From assembly GCA_963728045.1 (NCBI GenBank), contig CAVSIE010000003.1:1-64000 (forward strand): a stretch of DNA of 64,000 bases, written 5' to 3'. Source of the stretch: VRUE01 sp963728045 (GTDB taxonomy: Bacteria > Actinomycetota > Thermoleophilia > Solirubrobacterales > 70-9). Below are positions 6,918-16,800 of the stretch, piece by piece; the first letter of the stretch is position 1; each line of letters opens with the position of its first letter. The translations under genes and the position numbers were made by a program. The notes beneath the pieces were generated by a model, which was given only the letters and a program-made list of their open reading frames with translations, was not told where the DNA came from and searched no databases.

Positions 6918-7688
6918 CTACCTCCCTTTGAACTCGGGCTTGCGCTTCTCGAGAAACGCGTTCAACCCCTCCTTCGCGTCCTCGGAGGCGAACGCGAGGG
7001 CGAGCAGGCGCCGCTCGTATTCCACGCCCAGCGCGAGCGTGCTTTCGAAAGACCTGTCGACCGCCTCTTTCGCCAGCCGCGTCGCGACCGGCGGCTTCTC
7101 GGCGATCGCGCGAGCCACTCGCTTGGCCTCGTCGAGCCAGGCCTCGCGTGCGACGACGCGCGCTACCAGCCCCGCCCGTAGAGCCTCTTCGGCCGACAGG
7201 AAGCGGCCGCTCAGGATGACGTCCATCGCCAGCGACTTGCCGACAGCTCGCGTCAAGCGTTGCGTCCCACCGGCGCCCGGAATCACGCCGACGCCGGTTT
7301 CCGGCTGACCGAACCGCGCCGTCTCGGAGGCGACGATCAGGTCGCACGCCATGGCCAACTCGCAGCCGCCACCGAGGCAGAAGCCAGAGACCGCCGCCAC
7401 GAGAGGCGTCCAGAGGCCCGCAATCACATCCCAGCGCTCGACGCGCCGCTGGTAGTAGAGGTCGATCGGCGAAGACTTCGCGAGCTCGGCGATGTCGGCG
7501 CCCGCCGCGAAGGCGCGCTCGGAGCCGCCGAGCACGATGCAGCGCACGTCCTCTTCGCGATCCAGCTCCGTCAGCTTCGTGACGAGCTCGTCCATCAGCT
7601 CGTCGGAGAGCGCGTTCAGCGCTTCCGGGCGATTGAGCAGGACGACACCGATCGGGCCGTCGCGCTCGACGAGGACGAGCTCGCTCAT
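6918..7688 (-). CDS. Enoyl-CoA hydratase (crotonase), PaaF-like
   Basis: A 256-residue crotonase with the full pattern: AGADIAEL, then GFCLGGGCELAMACDL (oxyanion hole) and FGQPETGVGVIPGAGGTQRL. The two catalytic glutamates of hydratases, in the GCELAMACD and PETGVGVIPG segments, are both present, so 2,3-enoyl-CoA hydration is the likely reaction. The longer frame upstream is a shadow. This ATG overlaps the preceding gene's stop by 4 bp (ATGA) and gives the family length. Confidence 0.9.
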   Translation of the reverse strand: MSELVLVERDGPIGVVLLNRPEALNALSDELMDELVTKLTELDREEDVRCIVLGGSERAFAAGADIAELAKSSPIDLYYQRRVERWDVIAGLWTPLVAAVSGFCLGGGCELAMACDLIVASETARFGQPETGVGVIPGAGGTQRLTRAVGKSLAMDVILSGRFLSAEEALRAGLVARVVAREAWLDEAKRVARAIAEKPPVATRLAKEAVDRSFESTLALGVEYERRLLALAFASEDAKEGLNAFLEKRKPEFKGR

Positions 7689-8044
7689 GTCACGCGGGTG
7701 GAGATCCGCCAGGCCGCTTTCCAGCTGTCGCCCTCGCGCTTGAACACGTCGGCGACCACATACTCCCCGGTCAGGTCGCGATCGCCCATGGACGCCGCCC
7801 ACCGGAGCCGCGCTCTGACGACGGCTACGTCGCCGAGCTCTCGAGCGAGGACGTCCGTGCATTCGAGCGACCGGGTGTCGAGGCCCGGCAGAGCGGCGAG
7901 CCATTCATCCCGCGGCATGTGCTCGCTCACGCCGCCCGAGCTCGTCAGGACGAAGTCTTCGGCGAGGATCTCGCGCGCGGCCTCGACGTCGCTGTCGGCG
8001 ACCGCCGCCGCCCACTCCTCCTCGATCCGCTGCAGCTCGCTCAC
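7685..8044 (-). CDS. NTF2-like (SnoaL/DUF4440) family protein
   Basis: A 119-residue single-domain protein with the cone-shaped NTF2 fold pattern: a helix (RIEEEWAAAVADSDVEAAREI), then LAEDFVLTSSGG, and a C-terminal strand with W-K-A-A-W-R-I. These proteins are ligand-binding or small enzymes; no catalytic residue can be named. It sits between two enoyl-CoA hydratases with 4-bp overlaps on each side, so it is part of one transcript with acyl-CoA genes. Confidence 0.8.
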   Translation of the reverse strand: MSELQRIEEEWAAAVADSDVEAAREILAEDFVLTSSGGVSEHMPRDEWLAALPGLDTRSLECTDVLARELGDVAVVRARLRWAASMGDRDLTGEYVVADVFKREGDSWKAAWRISTRVT

Positions 8045-8838
8045 TTCTTGTCCAGAAAACGGCGCACAGCTCCCTGCGTTTCCTCGCTCAGCATCGAGAG
8101 CGAGAGCCAGTCGCGGGCGTGCCCGACGGTGCCGTGCCAGGCGAGGTCACGCCAGAAGTTGAGCTGCTGTTTTGCATAGCGGGTCGCCGTGGGCAGCTTC
8201 GTCGCCAGCTTGTCGACGATCTCGTCCACCTTCGCATCGAGCTCGCCCTCCGGGACGACCCAGTTGACGAGGCCCCAGTCGGCGGCCTTCGCCGCGGGGA
8301 TCTCCTCGCACATGAAGATGATCTCCCGAGCGCGCCGGTCGCCCACCATGATCGGCAGCCACTGCGTCGCCCCGCCCGCCGGCACGGACCCGTGCTCGAG
8401 ACCCACGTGGCGGATGAAAGCGCCCTCGACCATCACCGCCAGGTCGCAGGCCATCTGCAGCTCGTTGCCGCCACCGACCGCGATGCCGTTGACTCGAGCC
8501 AGCGTCGGCTTGCCGATCTCGCGCAGCCGGTCGTGGGCGTCCTTGAACGCGCCGAACCACTTCCAGTAGCCGTCCGGATTGCCGAGGTACTCGTCGCCCC
8601 AGCTCTTCAGGTCGGCGCCGACGCAGAACGCGCGCCCGGCGCCGGTGAGGACGACGACGCGGATCTCGTCGTCCCAGGATGCGTCCTCGCAGGCGCGCGC
8701 GAGCTCCCGCAGCATCTGGAAGTCGAACGCGTTCAGCCGCTCGGGATGGTTGAGCGTGATCGTGGCCCGCGGGGCCGTCTTCTCGTAGACGATCCGCTCG
8801 AAGCCGAGCTCCTCGGGCGAGGACGGCTCAGGCTTCAT
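8041..8838 (-). CDS. Enoyl-CoA hydratase/isomerase family protein
   Basis: A 265-residue crotonase with ITLNHPERLNAFDF, AGRAFCVGADLKSWGDEY and NGIAVGGGNELQMACDL. Compared with true hydratases the second catalytic position is not a PETG-type glutamate but EHGSVPAGGATQW, with a Gly-Ala rich loop. It may be an isomerase, thioesterase or ring-cleavage hydrolase of the crotonase family. The ATG overlaps the upstream EthD-like gene by 11 bp. Confidence 0.85.
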   Translation of the reverse strand: MKPEPSSPEELGFERIVYEKTAPRATITLNHPERLNAFDFQMLRELARACEDASWDDEIRVVVLTGAGRAFCVGADLKSWGDEYLGNPDGYWKWFGAFKDAHDRLREIGKPTLARVNGIAVGGGNELQMACDLAVMVEGAFIRHVGLEHGSVPAGGATQWLPIMVGDRRAREIIFMCEEIPAAKAADWGLVNWVVPEGELDAKVDEIVDKLATKLPTATRYAKQQLNFWRDLAWHGTVGHARDWLSLSMLSEETQGAVRRFLDKK

Positions 8839-9112
8839 TGACCTCGGCGAAATGGACGTGGAAGGGAATGCCCATCTCCATGGCATCCTTGCCCGTGGCC
8901 ATGAACTCCTCGGTGCGGGCCGCGGACTTGAAAGCGTCCATGTCGAGGAACTCCCATTCGGCGTAGTACCGGTACCTCGGCTCACCCATCGGTGCGCCGA
9001 ACACGCGGCCGTGCCGGAAGGTCGATCCGGGCACCTGGCGGCAGAGGTCGGCGTGCTGCCCGTACCGCTCCGGGTCGGGCTCTGTCTCGTAGACGACGAA
9101 AACGCGAATCAA
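8828..9112 (-). CDS. EthD/dimeric alpha-beta barrel family protein
   Basis: A 94-residue protein with VFVVYETEPDPERYGQHADL at the N terminus, an RYRYYAEWEF strand, and a middle helix. This is the ferredoxin-like fold of EthD-type proteins. EthD is needed for ether cleavage in Rhodococcus, but most homologues have unknown activity. It overlaps the next crotonase and is probably co-transcribed with it. Confidence 0.78.
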   Translation of the reverse strand: MIRVFVVYETEPDPERYGQHADLCRQVPGSTFRHGRVFGAPMGEPRYRYYAEWEFLDMDAFKSAARTEEFMATGKDAMEMGIPFHVHFAEVNEA

Positions 9113-9741
9113 GCATCCTCCTTTCGACGCGAGGAGCGTAACCCGGCGTCTTCGAGCACCGCCTCGACGAGCGCGTCGTAGCGACCATCCTCGAGGTCCC
9201 CGAGGGGATCGCGCGTGTACGCGAGCAGCTGGCCGTACGGAAGCGAGAACGCCGCGCGCATGGCGATCAGACGCTGCCGCTCCGGGCTCTCACGCTCGAG
9301 CAGCACCCGTTGCGCGGCGGTCAGCTGCCGTACCTGAGTCAGCCGCGAGGGGACCACGAGGAACACCAAAAGCGTCGCCGGGACGAAGAAGGTGGCGAGC
9401 CCGAGGATGTCCGCCAGCTGGTGCGTCTTGTCCACGCCGTCCTGGCCGAGCTCCGCCACGTTGCCACCGGAGCCTTCGCCCGCCCCGCGCAGCCCATCGG
9501 CAAGGTCGCCTCCGACGATCGGAGTGCCGTCGACGGCATCCGCGGCGGACTCGAATCCGTTCTGGATCGACGAGCCCGCCTCGTTCACTCCCTCGCCGAG
9601 CACGGCCAGGCGGTCGACCGCGTCGTGCACCTTGAGCGCGACCCACGCGAACAGCACGAGGAGCGCGATGGTGAGGAGATCGCGCGCGAGCGTCGAAACC
9701 CGGCGCGTCGGAATGTTCGGATAGAAGCGCATGATCCCCAC
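9109..9741 (-). CDS. Membrane protein with two predicted transmembrane segments
   Basis: A 210-residue protein. The first hydrophobic segment is near residues 18-40 (LARDLLTIALLVLFAWVAL) and the second near 115-135 (LGLATFFVPATLLVFLVVP). Between them is a Gly-rich extracellular loop with an FxSAADAV helix. The cytoplasmic tail is charged and ends in SSRRKEDA. ATG codons at residues 1 and 4 are both possible starts. I do not recognise a family. Confidence 0.65.
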   Translation of the reverse strand: MGIMRFYPNIPTRRVSTLARDLLTIALLVLFAWVALKVHDAVDRLAVLGEGVNEAGSSIQNGFESAADAVDGTPIVGGDLADGLRGAGEGSGGNVAELGQDGVDKTHQLADILGLATFFVPATLLVFLVVPSRLTQVRQLTAAQRVLLERESPERQRLIAMRAAFSLPYGQLLAYTRDPLGDLEDGRYDALVEAVLEDAGLRSSRRKEDA

Positions 9742-9806
9742 TTACCCGGTTTGGTCTCGGACCTCTCGGGGCACAACCGGGTCAAGCGAGAAAGGAGGAC
9801 CGATAA

Positions 9807-9884
9807 GTGAGCTTGCTCTACATCATCCTCATCGTTGTCATCGTGCTCCTGCTGCTCGGCTTCTTCACGCGCGGGCGCTGGTAA
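9807..9884 (+). CDS. 25-residue single-pass membrane peptide
   Basis: A GTG start 8 nt after AAAGGAGG (9791-9798) encodes 25 residues: a hydrophobic run (LLYIILIVVIVLLLLGFF) and the basic C terminus TRGRW. The ribosome-binding site is near-perfect and the codons are ordinary for the region, so it is likely expressed. It resembles short DUF3309-like membrane peptides. A GC-rich hairpin follows shortly. It diverges from the two-helix membrane protein on the other strand. Confidence 0.6.
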   Translation: MSLLYIILIVVIVLLLLGFFTRGRW

Positions 9885-9914
9885 CAACTAGGACCTGGAA
9901 ACACTCGAACTAGG

Positions 9915-9936
9915 CCGCCCGGCACTTGCCGGGCGG
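9915..9936. terminator. Hairpin after the small membrane peptide
   Basis: CCGCCCGGCA pairs with TGCCGGGCGG around a two-base loop (effectively an 8-10 bp stem). The following TCTC is only weakly T-rich. It lies 31 bp beyond the peptide stop and 27 bp before the DUF1385 gene, so it may be an intrinsic terminator or mRNA hairpin. Confidence 0.5.
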
Positions 9937-9962
9937 TCTCATGGTCCGGCAGGGTTAGAGGA

Positions 9963-10748
9963 GTGTCCGGGGTCGCCGCCGCCACCGCATTCCTCACGCG
10001 GGCCGATAAGGCTTCGCTGCCGACGCTTGGCGGAATGGCGAGACCCGACGGAATCGTGATCGCAAGCGAACGCTTCTGGGCCTTTGCCCGCGCCGATGGG
10101 ACCGTCTTCGAAGGCAAGATGCCTGCGGCTTCGACCGCCTTCCGCAGGATCCCGATCCTGCGCGGTATCGCTCGGCTGGGAGCGTCCATGTCGCCGCTCT
10201 TCCGCGGCGGAGGTGTCGCCGGCAAGCGCGAGAAGCTCTTTCTCACCGCGGCGCTACTCGCGCCGTGCGTGTTCGTGTTCTTCTCCGAGACCGCGACCCT
10301 GATCGCCGGGATCGTGCTCAGCGTGGCTCTACTCGCCTGGCTCCTGCGCGGACGCACGCTCTACCTGCACGGGGCCGAGCACCGCGCGATCGCGGCCGCC
10401 GAGCAGGGAACCCTGGCGGCGACCTGGCGAGGTGACGCGCGGCCGTCTCGGTTCTCGCTGCGCTGCGGCTCGAACTTCGTCGCGCTCGTCTTGCCGGTCG
10501 GCCTCGTCGCCGACCAGTTCTGGCCGTTCGCGCCGGCAATCTGGACGCCTGTCGTCGTCGCGCTGCTGACGATCGGCGTCTCGATGGAGATCTGGCGCGT
10601 CGTCCAGGGAACGACTTGGTCGAGCATCAAAGGCCTGCTGCTGCCGGGTCTCGCGCTCCAGCGCCTGACGACGCGCGAGCCACGCCTGGAGGAGACCCGG
10701 ATCGCGCTCACCGCGGTCGCGTCAGTCCTCCGGCGCGAACTGGCCTAG
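9963..10748 (+). CDS. DUF1385 (YqhQ-like) membrane protein
   Basis: A 261-residue protein. The N-terminal part (LGGMARPDGIVIASERFW) aligns with the conserved start of the DUF1385 family, and LYLHGAEHRAIAAAE is its signature H-G-A-E-H motif. Two or three hydrophobic regions flank it (about 95-130, 175-210). Family members are membrane proteins of unknown function. The start is GTG, with a purine-rich AGAGGA immediately adjacent. Confidence 0.82.
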   Translation: MSGVAAATAFLTRADKASLPTLGGMARPDGIVIASERFWAFARADGTVFEGKMPAASTAFRRIPILRGIARLGASMSPLFRGGGVAGKREKLFLTAALLAPCVFVFFSETATLIAGIVLSVALLAWLLRGRTLYLHGAEHRAIAAAEQGTLAATWRGDARPSRFSLRCGSNFVALVLPVGLVADQFWPFAPAIWTPVVVALLTIGVSMEIWRVVQGTTWSSIKGLLLPGLALQRLTTREPRLEETRIALTAVASVLRRELA

Positions 10749-10782
10749 CAAACTCGTCCTCCGCATCGGCGACGATCTGCCG

Positions 10783-12033
10783 ATGATCCGCGGTCTCTGG
10801 CCTGAGCTCCGCAATGGCCCACTGGGCCGGCGCGACTTCCGGTTCCTCTTCCTGGGCCGGACGACATCGTTCATCGGCAACGCGTTCGCCAACGTGGCGC
10901 TCGCCTTCGCGGTCCTCGAGTTGACCGGCTCCAAAGCGGACCTCGGCTACGTGCTCGCCGCGCGAACGGTGCCACAGGTGATCTTCCTTCTCGTCGGCGG
11001 AATCTGGTCGGATCGCCTGCCGCGGAATCTCGTGATGGTGACCGCGAACGTCGTCAGCGGCCTCAGCCAGGGCGCGATCGCGGTGCTCCTCCTCGCGGGC
11101 CACGCGCAGATTTGGCACCTGATGGCACTCGGCGCCGTCAACGGCATGAGCTCGGCGTTCTTCTTCCCGGCCGCATCCGGCATCGTCCCCCAGACCGTCC
11201 CGACGCGCATGCTGCAAAGCGCGAACGCGCTCCTTCGACTCGGAACGAGCGGAAGCTGGATCGTCGGCGCCGCGCTCGGCGGTCTCATCGTGGCCGCCAC
11301 GAGCCCGGGTGTTGCGATCGCGGTCGACGCAGCCACCTTCCTGCTCGCGGCGCTCTTCACGGCGATGATCCGCCTTCCGTCCGAACTGAAGATGGAAGCC
11401 TCGAACTTCTTCGCCGAGCTGGGCGAGGGCTGGCGGGAGTTCCGCGCTCGGACGTGGCTGTGGGTGATCGTCCTCCAGTTCAGCTTCGTCAACGCGATCG
11501 AGCAGGGCTCCCAGAGCGTCCTTGGTCCGGCGATCGCCAAGGATCACTTCGGCGGAGCGGCCGGCTGGGGCCTGATCCTGACGGCCCAGTCCCTGGGCCT
11601 CGTTGCAGGCGGACTGATCCTCCTCCGCCTCCGCCCGCGCCGCATTCTGCTCGCCGCGACACTCGGCTTCCTGCTGACGATCCCGTTCCTGTTGGCTCTG
11701 GCAGGCCCCCTGCCGCTGGCGGCGGTCGTCGCCCTGGCGGCGCTGGCCGGGATCGGCCTGGAGGTCTTCGGCGTCTTGTGGGACACGGCCATGCAGCAGG
11801 AGATCCCGGCGGAGAAGCTCTCGCGGGTCTATTCCTACGACGCGCTGGGCTCATTCGCGCTGATTCCGCTCGGCCTCGCCGTTGCCGGCCCTATCTCGGA
11901 GGTTTTCGGGACGCGACCGACGATCCTGGGCGCGGCCGCGATCAGCACGACCGTGACGCTCGCCGTTCTCTTAGTCCGCGACGTGCGCACGCTCCCGCGT
12001 CGTGAGTCCACGCCTCTCCTCGAGCCCTCCTAG
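10783..12033 (+). CDS. MFS transporter, EntS-like
   Basis: A 416-residue protein with about 12 transmembrane helices and the MFS loop motif GGIWSDRLPRNLVM between helices 2 and 3. The N-terminal FRFLFLGRTTSFIGNAF is typical of the enterobactin-exporter/MFS_3 branch. The substrate is unknown. Its 3' end overlaps the 3' end of the convergent MFS gene by 63 bp, an unusually long coding overlap. Confidence 0.85.
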   Translation: MIRGLWPELRNGPLGRRDFRFLFLGRTTSFIGNAFANVALAFAVLELTGSKADLGYVLAARTVPQVIFLLVGGIWSDRLPRNLVMVTANVVSGLSQGAIAVLLLAGHAQIWHLMALGAVNGMSSAFFFPAASGIVPQTVPTRMLQSANALLRLGTSGSWIVGAALGGLIVAATSPGVAIAVDAATFLLAALFTAMIRLPSELKMEASNFFAELGEGWREFRARTWLWVIVLQFSFVNAIEQGSQSVLGPAIAKDHFGGAAGWGLILTAQSLGLVAGGLILLRLRPRRILLAATLGFLLTIPFLLALAGPLPLAAVVALAALAGIGLEVFGVLWDTAMQQEIPAEKLSRVYSYDALGSFALIPLGLAVAGPISEVFGTRPTILGAAAISTTVTLAVLLVRDVRTLPRRESTPLLEPS

Positions 12034-13099
12034 GAGCCACCAGCCCGCGAGCGGCGCCGCGGCAAAGACCGCGAAACCCGTGCGCCACGACGATGCGTCG
12101 ACGAGCGCGGCAAACAGCGGCGCTGCGACGAAGCCGACGATCGAGAGCGTCATCTGCTGAAAGCCGATGGCGGCGCCGCTTCGCGAGCGTCCGGCCAGCT
12201 CGGCGGCCGCCGTGTACGAGAGGCCGTTCCACATCATCGAGAAGGCCGTCGCCACGACCAGCGTCGGGATGAGAATCTCGAGCGGAACCGTGACGAGCGC
12301 CGCCGAGAGTGCGAGCGTGGCGAAGATCGCCAGCCCGACGAGCCGCAAGGGGCGGATGCGCGCGCGTGCGCGGTCCGACCAGCGGCCGACGCCGATCCGC
12401 AACGCGATCGCGATCACCTGCGCTACGGCGAGCACGGCGGCGGCCTCACCGGTCGAGAGCCCGCGCGCGTCGTGGAGGAAGAGGACGAGGAACCCGGTCA
12501 GCGCGATCTGGGCGACCAGAAACAGGCTGCTGCCGGTGCTCAGGCAGCCAGAGACGCCGGTCGCGAAGCGTCCACGGCTCGAGCTCCTCGGCGGTTACGG
12601 TCGCCGGCCGATCGCGGACGACGAGCGCCGAGACCAGCGCCGCCACCAGGCAGAGCACCGCGAGGAAGAGCAGCGCCCCGTGCAGAGAGCTCGCCCCGAC
12701 GATCGCCGGCAGCGTCACGGCCGTCAGCGCGCCGCCGAGCGGTAGCGACGCCTGGCGCAGCCCGAGCGCGAACCCGCGCTCCTCCGCGGGGAACGAGTGC
12801 ATGACCGCGCGCCCGCTCGCGGAGTTGACGCTCGACCCGGCTGCGCTCGCGAGGCCGAGCAACCCGACGAACGCGTAGAAGTCGTCAACGGCGGCCGCGG
12901 CACCGACCAAAAGGCCCATGGCAGTCAGACCGACAGCGAGAGCCAGCCGCTCTCCCCACCGGTCGGCCGCCAGCCCCCAGGGGAGCAGCGTGAAGATCGG
13001 CCCGACCCAGACGCTGGCGAGGACGATGCCCACCTCCGTGAGCGTGAGGTCGAACTCCTCGCGGAGGATCGGGGCCAAAACGGGCAGGCCGAGCAACAC
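11971..13099 (-). pseudogene. Second MFS transporter, frameshifted and cut off at its N terminus
   Basis: Two frames make one MFS protein. The first (about 13,099 down to 12,545) reads LPVLAPILREEFDLTLTEVG and GLAADRWGER; the second (12,435-11,971, extending upstream to about 12,545) reads GVGRWSDRARARIRPLRLVG. One extra C near 12,543 separates them. The protein begins abruptly in the middle of transmembrane helix 1; in-frame upstream there are four more sensible codons (WRTV) and then a stop. The break coincides with the truncated start of the next gene, so the 5' part is missing. Confidence 0.75.
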
Positions 13100-13104
13100 G
13101 GTGC

Positions 13105-13716
13105 GCCAGCCTCGGCTTCAAGCCCAAGCTCTCCTTCCGCCTCTATGGCGGCACGAAGAGGGGAGGTCACCCGAGGCTGAAAGCGATGGTCCGCATGCCC
13201 GCAGGAGGCGCCAACATCGCCAAAGCCGCCGTGGCGCTGCCGAGATCCGAGTTCCTCGACCAGAGCCACATCGGCACCGTCTGCACCAGGGTCCAGTTCA
13301 AAGAAGACGCTTGCCCTGCAGCCTCGGTCTACGGCAAAGCCTCGGTGAAGACCCCGCTTCTGGATGAAGTACTGAGCGGACCGATCTACCTGCGCTCTTC
13401 CGACAATCTGCTCCCCGATCTCGTCGTCGCCTTCCGGGGAGGCAGGGTCGACTTCAACCTCGTAGGCCGCATCGACTCGATCAGGGGAGGGATCCGCAAC
13501 ACCTTCGACTTCGTTCCCGACGCCCCAGTGACCTGGGCCTCCTTCGACTTCCTCGGCGGCAAGAAGGGCCTGCTGATCAACAGCAGAGATCTCTGCAAAA
13601 AGACCTACAGGGCAACGGCCAAATTCAGGGCCCAGAACGGCGAGGCGCTCACCTTGCGTCCGGAGATGCAGAACAGCTGCGGCAAGGTGCGCAAAGCCAA
13701 GAAGCGTCGCCACTAG
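13105..13716 (+). pseudogene. C-terminal part of a secreted repeat protein, 5' end missing
   Basis: The frame is open from about 13,105 without any start codon, reading LGFKPKLSFRLYGGTKRGG, and continues to a normal stop with a basic tail GKVRKAKKRRH. Segments such as IYLRSSDNLLPDLVVAFRGG recur in large secreted proteins of Thermoleophilia-like actinobacteria; I cannot name the family. The ATG at 13,186 would give 176 residues but ignores the coding sequence before it. Its upstream end abuts the truncated MFS gene. Confidence 0.6.
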
Positions 13717-13829
13717 GGATTAGAAGCAGAAGCAACCAGTCAACCACCCAACCAGTACCAAACCAGTCAAACCAGTCAGGCCCGGTGCGAAGCAGTAGCC
13801 CGGTCCATCACAAGCAGGGGGTAGAGAGA

Positions 13830-16800
13830 ATGTCAAGCACTCACCAGTGGCGGACCAGCCTGGTCTGGAACTTCATGCTAATCGTGGCAGTCCTAGCTGC
13901 CGTATTGGCTATTGCTCCGACGGCTTCCTTTGCGCACCCAGGCCATGACCACGGCCTCAGCAGCGCTACGGGCCGCATGCCGGGGGTGCCCGACTACCAG
14001 AAGATCGACGGTGTGGTGAGCCGCTTCGACCCCCAGTCGAGGGAATACATCCTGCGCAAGCCGGGGGAGCCGGCAGCGAGAGCCCACGTCGAGAGCGACG
14101 TGCGCCCCGTCTCCGAAGGCGTGGCGGCAAACGGCGGCTACTCCTCCCTACCGTCGGGGGAAATCCAGCCGTCTTGTGCCACCAGCGGGCACCGCATCGT
14201 CGTCGTGAACGCCTATGACGCCGGCACCAAAACAGCCGACGCCGGAGACGCCCACATCCGCTCGCTGGTCAAGCGCATGAACTGGAAGTTCGTGCAGCAG
14301 TCCCAGCTCTCGAGCCAGCCGGACCGCACGCTGCAGATGAAAGTCGACTGCGACGGCTCCGGCGCTACGACGGTTACCGACGTTGCCGTGCCCTTCGGCT
14401 ACAAAAGCGAAGGGATCGACACCACCGACGGCGACATCGGCGTGCTCGACACGATGCTCTACGTCGAACAGAAACTCGGCGAGCCAGAAGGCGCCAACTC
14501 GGTCAAGTACCTGATCTTCAATGACAAGAATCGCTATCCCAGCTTCGTCGGAGTCGGATACAAGTACTCCGACGCAACCAAGAGCAGCAGCAACATCAAC
14601 CTCAAATACACGTCCAGCGCATTCATCTCCCGCAACCCCAAACACACGCTGGACGGCAAAGACTCCTGGGAATCGACGATCCCGGTCCACGAGCTTCTCC
14701 ATGTGATGGGCGCAGCGCTCAACTACGAGTCGGAACCAGGCAAATGGATCGCGGCCCCCTATGCGACCACCGGCTCGCACTGCATCGACGGCATCGACAT
14801 CCTCTGCTACTCAGACGGCGGAACCTCTCCCGACGGATCCTACTCAGAGGGCCGCTGCCCAGCCGAAGCCGGCCACGAATCAGCCGAGCGGGTCACCCTC
14901 GACTGTGGCTTCGACACCTACTTCGACGCCGAAACCGAGTCCGGTGAGTGGCTCAGCAAATGGTGGAATGTTGGCGGATCGGAGAACCCGTTCCTTGTCT
15001 ACACCCCGGGGACGCCGCCGGTGGCGACGGCGCCGCAGGCGTTCACCACCGCGGCGGACTTCGAAACTTACAGCGCCACCCTCAAGGGCCTCGTCAACCC
15101 CGGCGGCGTCGCGACCACCTACAAATTCGAATACGGCACCACGACCTCCTACGGCAGCAGCGTCCCCGCCTCACCGAAAAGCATCGGCTCGGGAATCGAC
15201 GACGTCCAAGTCAGCGAGACGATCAAAACCGAACCCGAAGTGACCTACCACTACCGGGTGGTCGCGACCAACAGCAAAGGCACCTTCTACGGGGAAGACA
15301 AGACCGTAACGACGTCTCATTGGGAAGTCCAGCCTATTGAAGGACCAAGTAGCAGTAAAGGGCGGGGCGAACTCAGCGACATCTCCTGCTCATCCTCAAT
15401 CCACTGCGTTGCGGTTGGCAGTAACAGCAAAGGGGCCCCTCTCTCTGAGCAGTGGGACGGCAGCCAATGGACGATCATGGCGAACGTCAAACTGGAAGGC
15501 GGCTTGGAAAGGGTGTCCTGCAGCTCTGCCAGCTTCTGCATGGCGACTGGCAAGACTGGCTCTACTCTCTTCTCGGAAAGCTGGAACGGTAGTAGTTGGT
15601 CGTCTGTGAGCTTCCCGATACCAGTCGGATCGAATGGCTCCGCGATAGAAGCTATCTCCTGCACTTCTTCGACCGCCTGTGTCGCAGTGGGACGCTACTC
15701 GGGCTCGAAAGGGGAAGCTTTCGAAGCGAACACGCTAATCGAGCGCTGGAACGGCAGCGAATGGACGATCGTGCCCTCCCCCAACGTCGAAGGCAACGCT
15801 TTCAGCCGACTGTGGGGAGTCTCCTGCACCTCGGCCACCTCGTGCCTTGCTGTGGGGTCAACCAATAAAACGCTTGGAAGCGCGCTTTCGCCACTCGTGC
15901 AGAAATGGGACGGCAGCAAATGGACGATCGTCTCTGCTCCCACCCCGCCGGGAGGCAGCGGTTCCCTTCAATCCGTCTCCTGTCCTGCCGCGAACTTTTG
16001 TATGGCAAGTGGAGCCGGAGGCGAAAATCTGGCCTTTGCGGCATCGTGGGATGGTGTCGGCTGGAAAGCCCAGGGCAGCGGGCTGCCCAACGGCCTCCGC
16101 TCTATCTCCTGCGCCACGCAGAGCTCTTGCGAGCTGGTCGGCAGCCTAACGAAGGGACAACACTGGAACGGCTCAAGTTGGACCACCCAGGATCTGGCCG
16201 CAGTGCCAGGGGGCGAAAATTTCGATGGGCGGCGCGTTTCCTGTCCAGGGCCGTCACTATGCACAGCTGTCGGGAGATATACAGGTGTGCCGTTCTTCAG
16301 TCCTGGAACCAGGCCATTGGCAGAGCGTCTTATACCGTCTCCTCACGTCAAGTTTCGGGCTGAAAAATACATCTCGGAAGAATTTTCCGAAAAATATTCC
16401 TCCACAGCAACAGCTGAACAGAGTGGATCACATAAATTCACCAACGAAAAAAGCCAAACTCTGACATGCAGTAAAGCCACGGCCGCCGGAGCCATGTCAG
16501 AACCGTCTATCACCTTGGCGTTGGCCCCGGCATATAAAGAATGTAATTTCCTCGGCACGGCTGCTTCGGGAAAAGCCAACAGCTGCAAGTATGTGTTCCT
16601 GAGCACCAATGACAAAGAACCGTTCACCGGCAGTGTAGATATCGCCTGCAGCAAAGAAAACGACGGAATCGAATTCACGACCGCTTTCTGCACCCTGAAG
16701 ATCCCGGCGCAGAAAGCCCTCGGCACCCTAACTCTCGCTAACACCGGCAAAAAAAGTCGCGGTCGCACGATCACTGCGACCCTCAGCCTGAGTGGGGTCG

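Noticed and set aside
13729..13790. Short direct repeats of ACCAGT as a possible CRISPR or iteron
   Set aside because: Units are about 6-14 bp with irregular spacing and no spacers; they do not resemble a CRISPR array.
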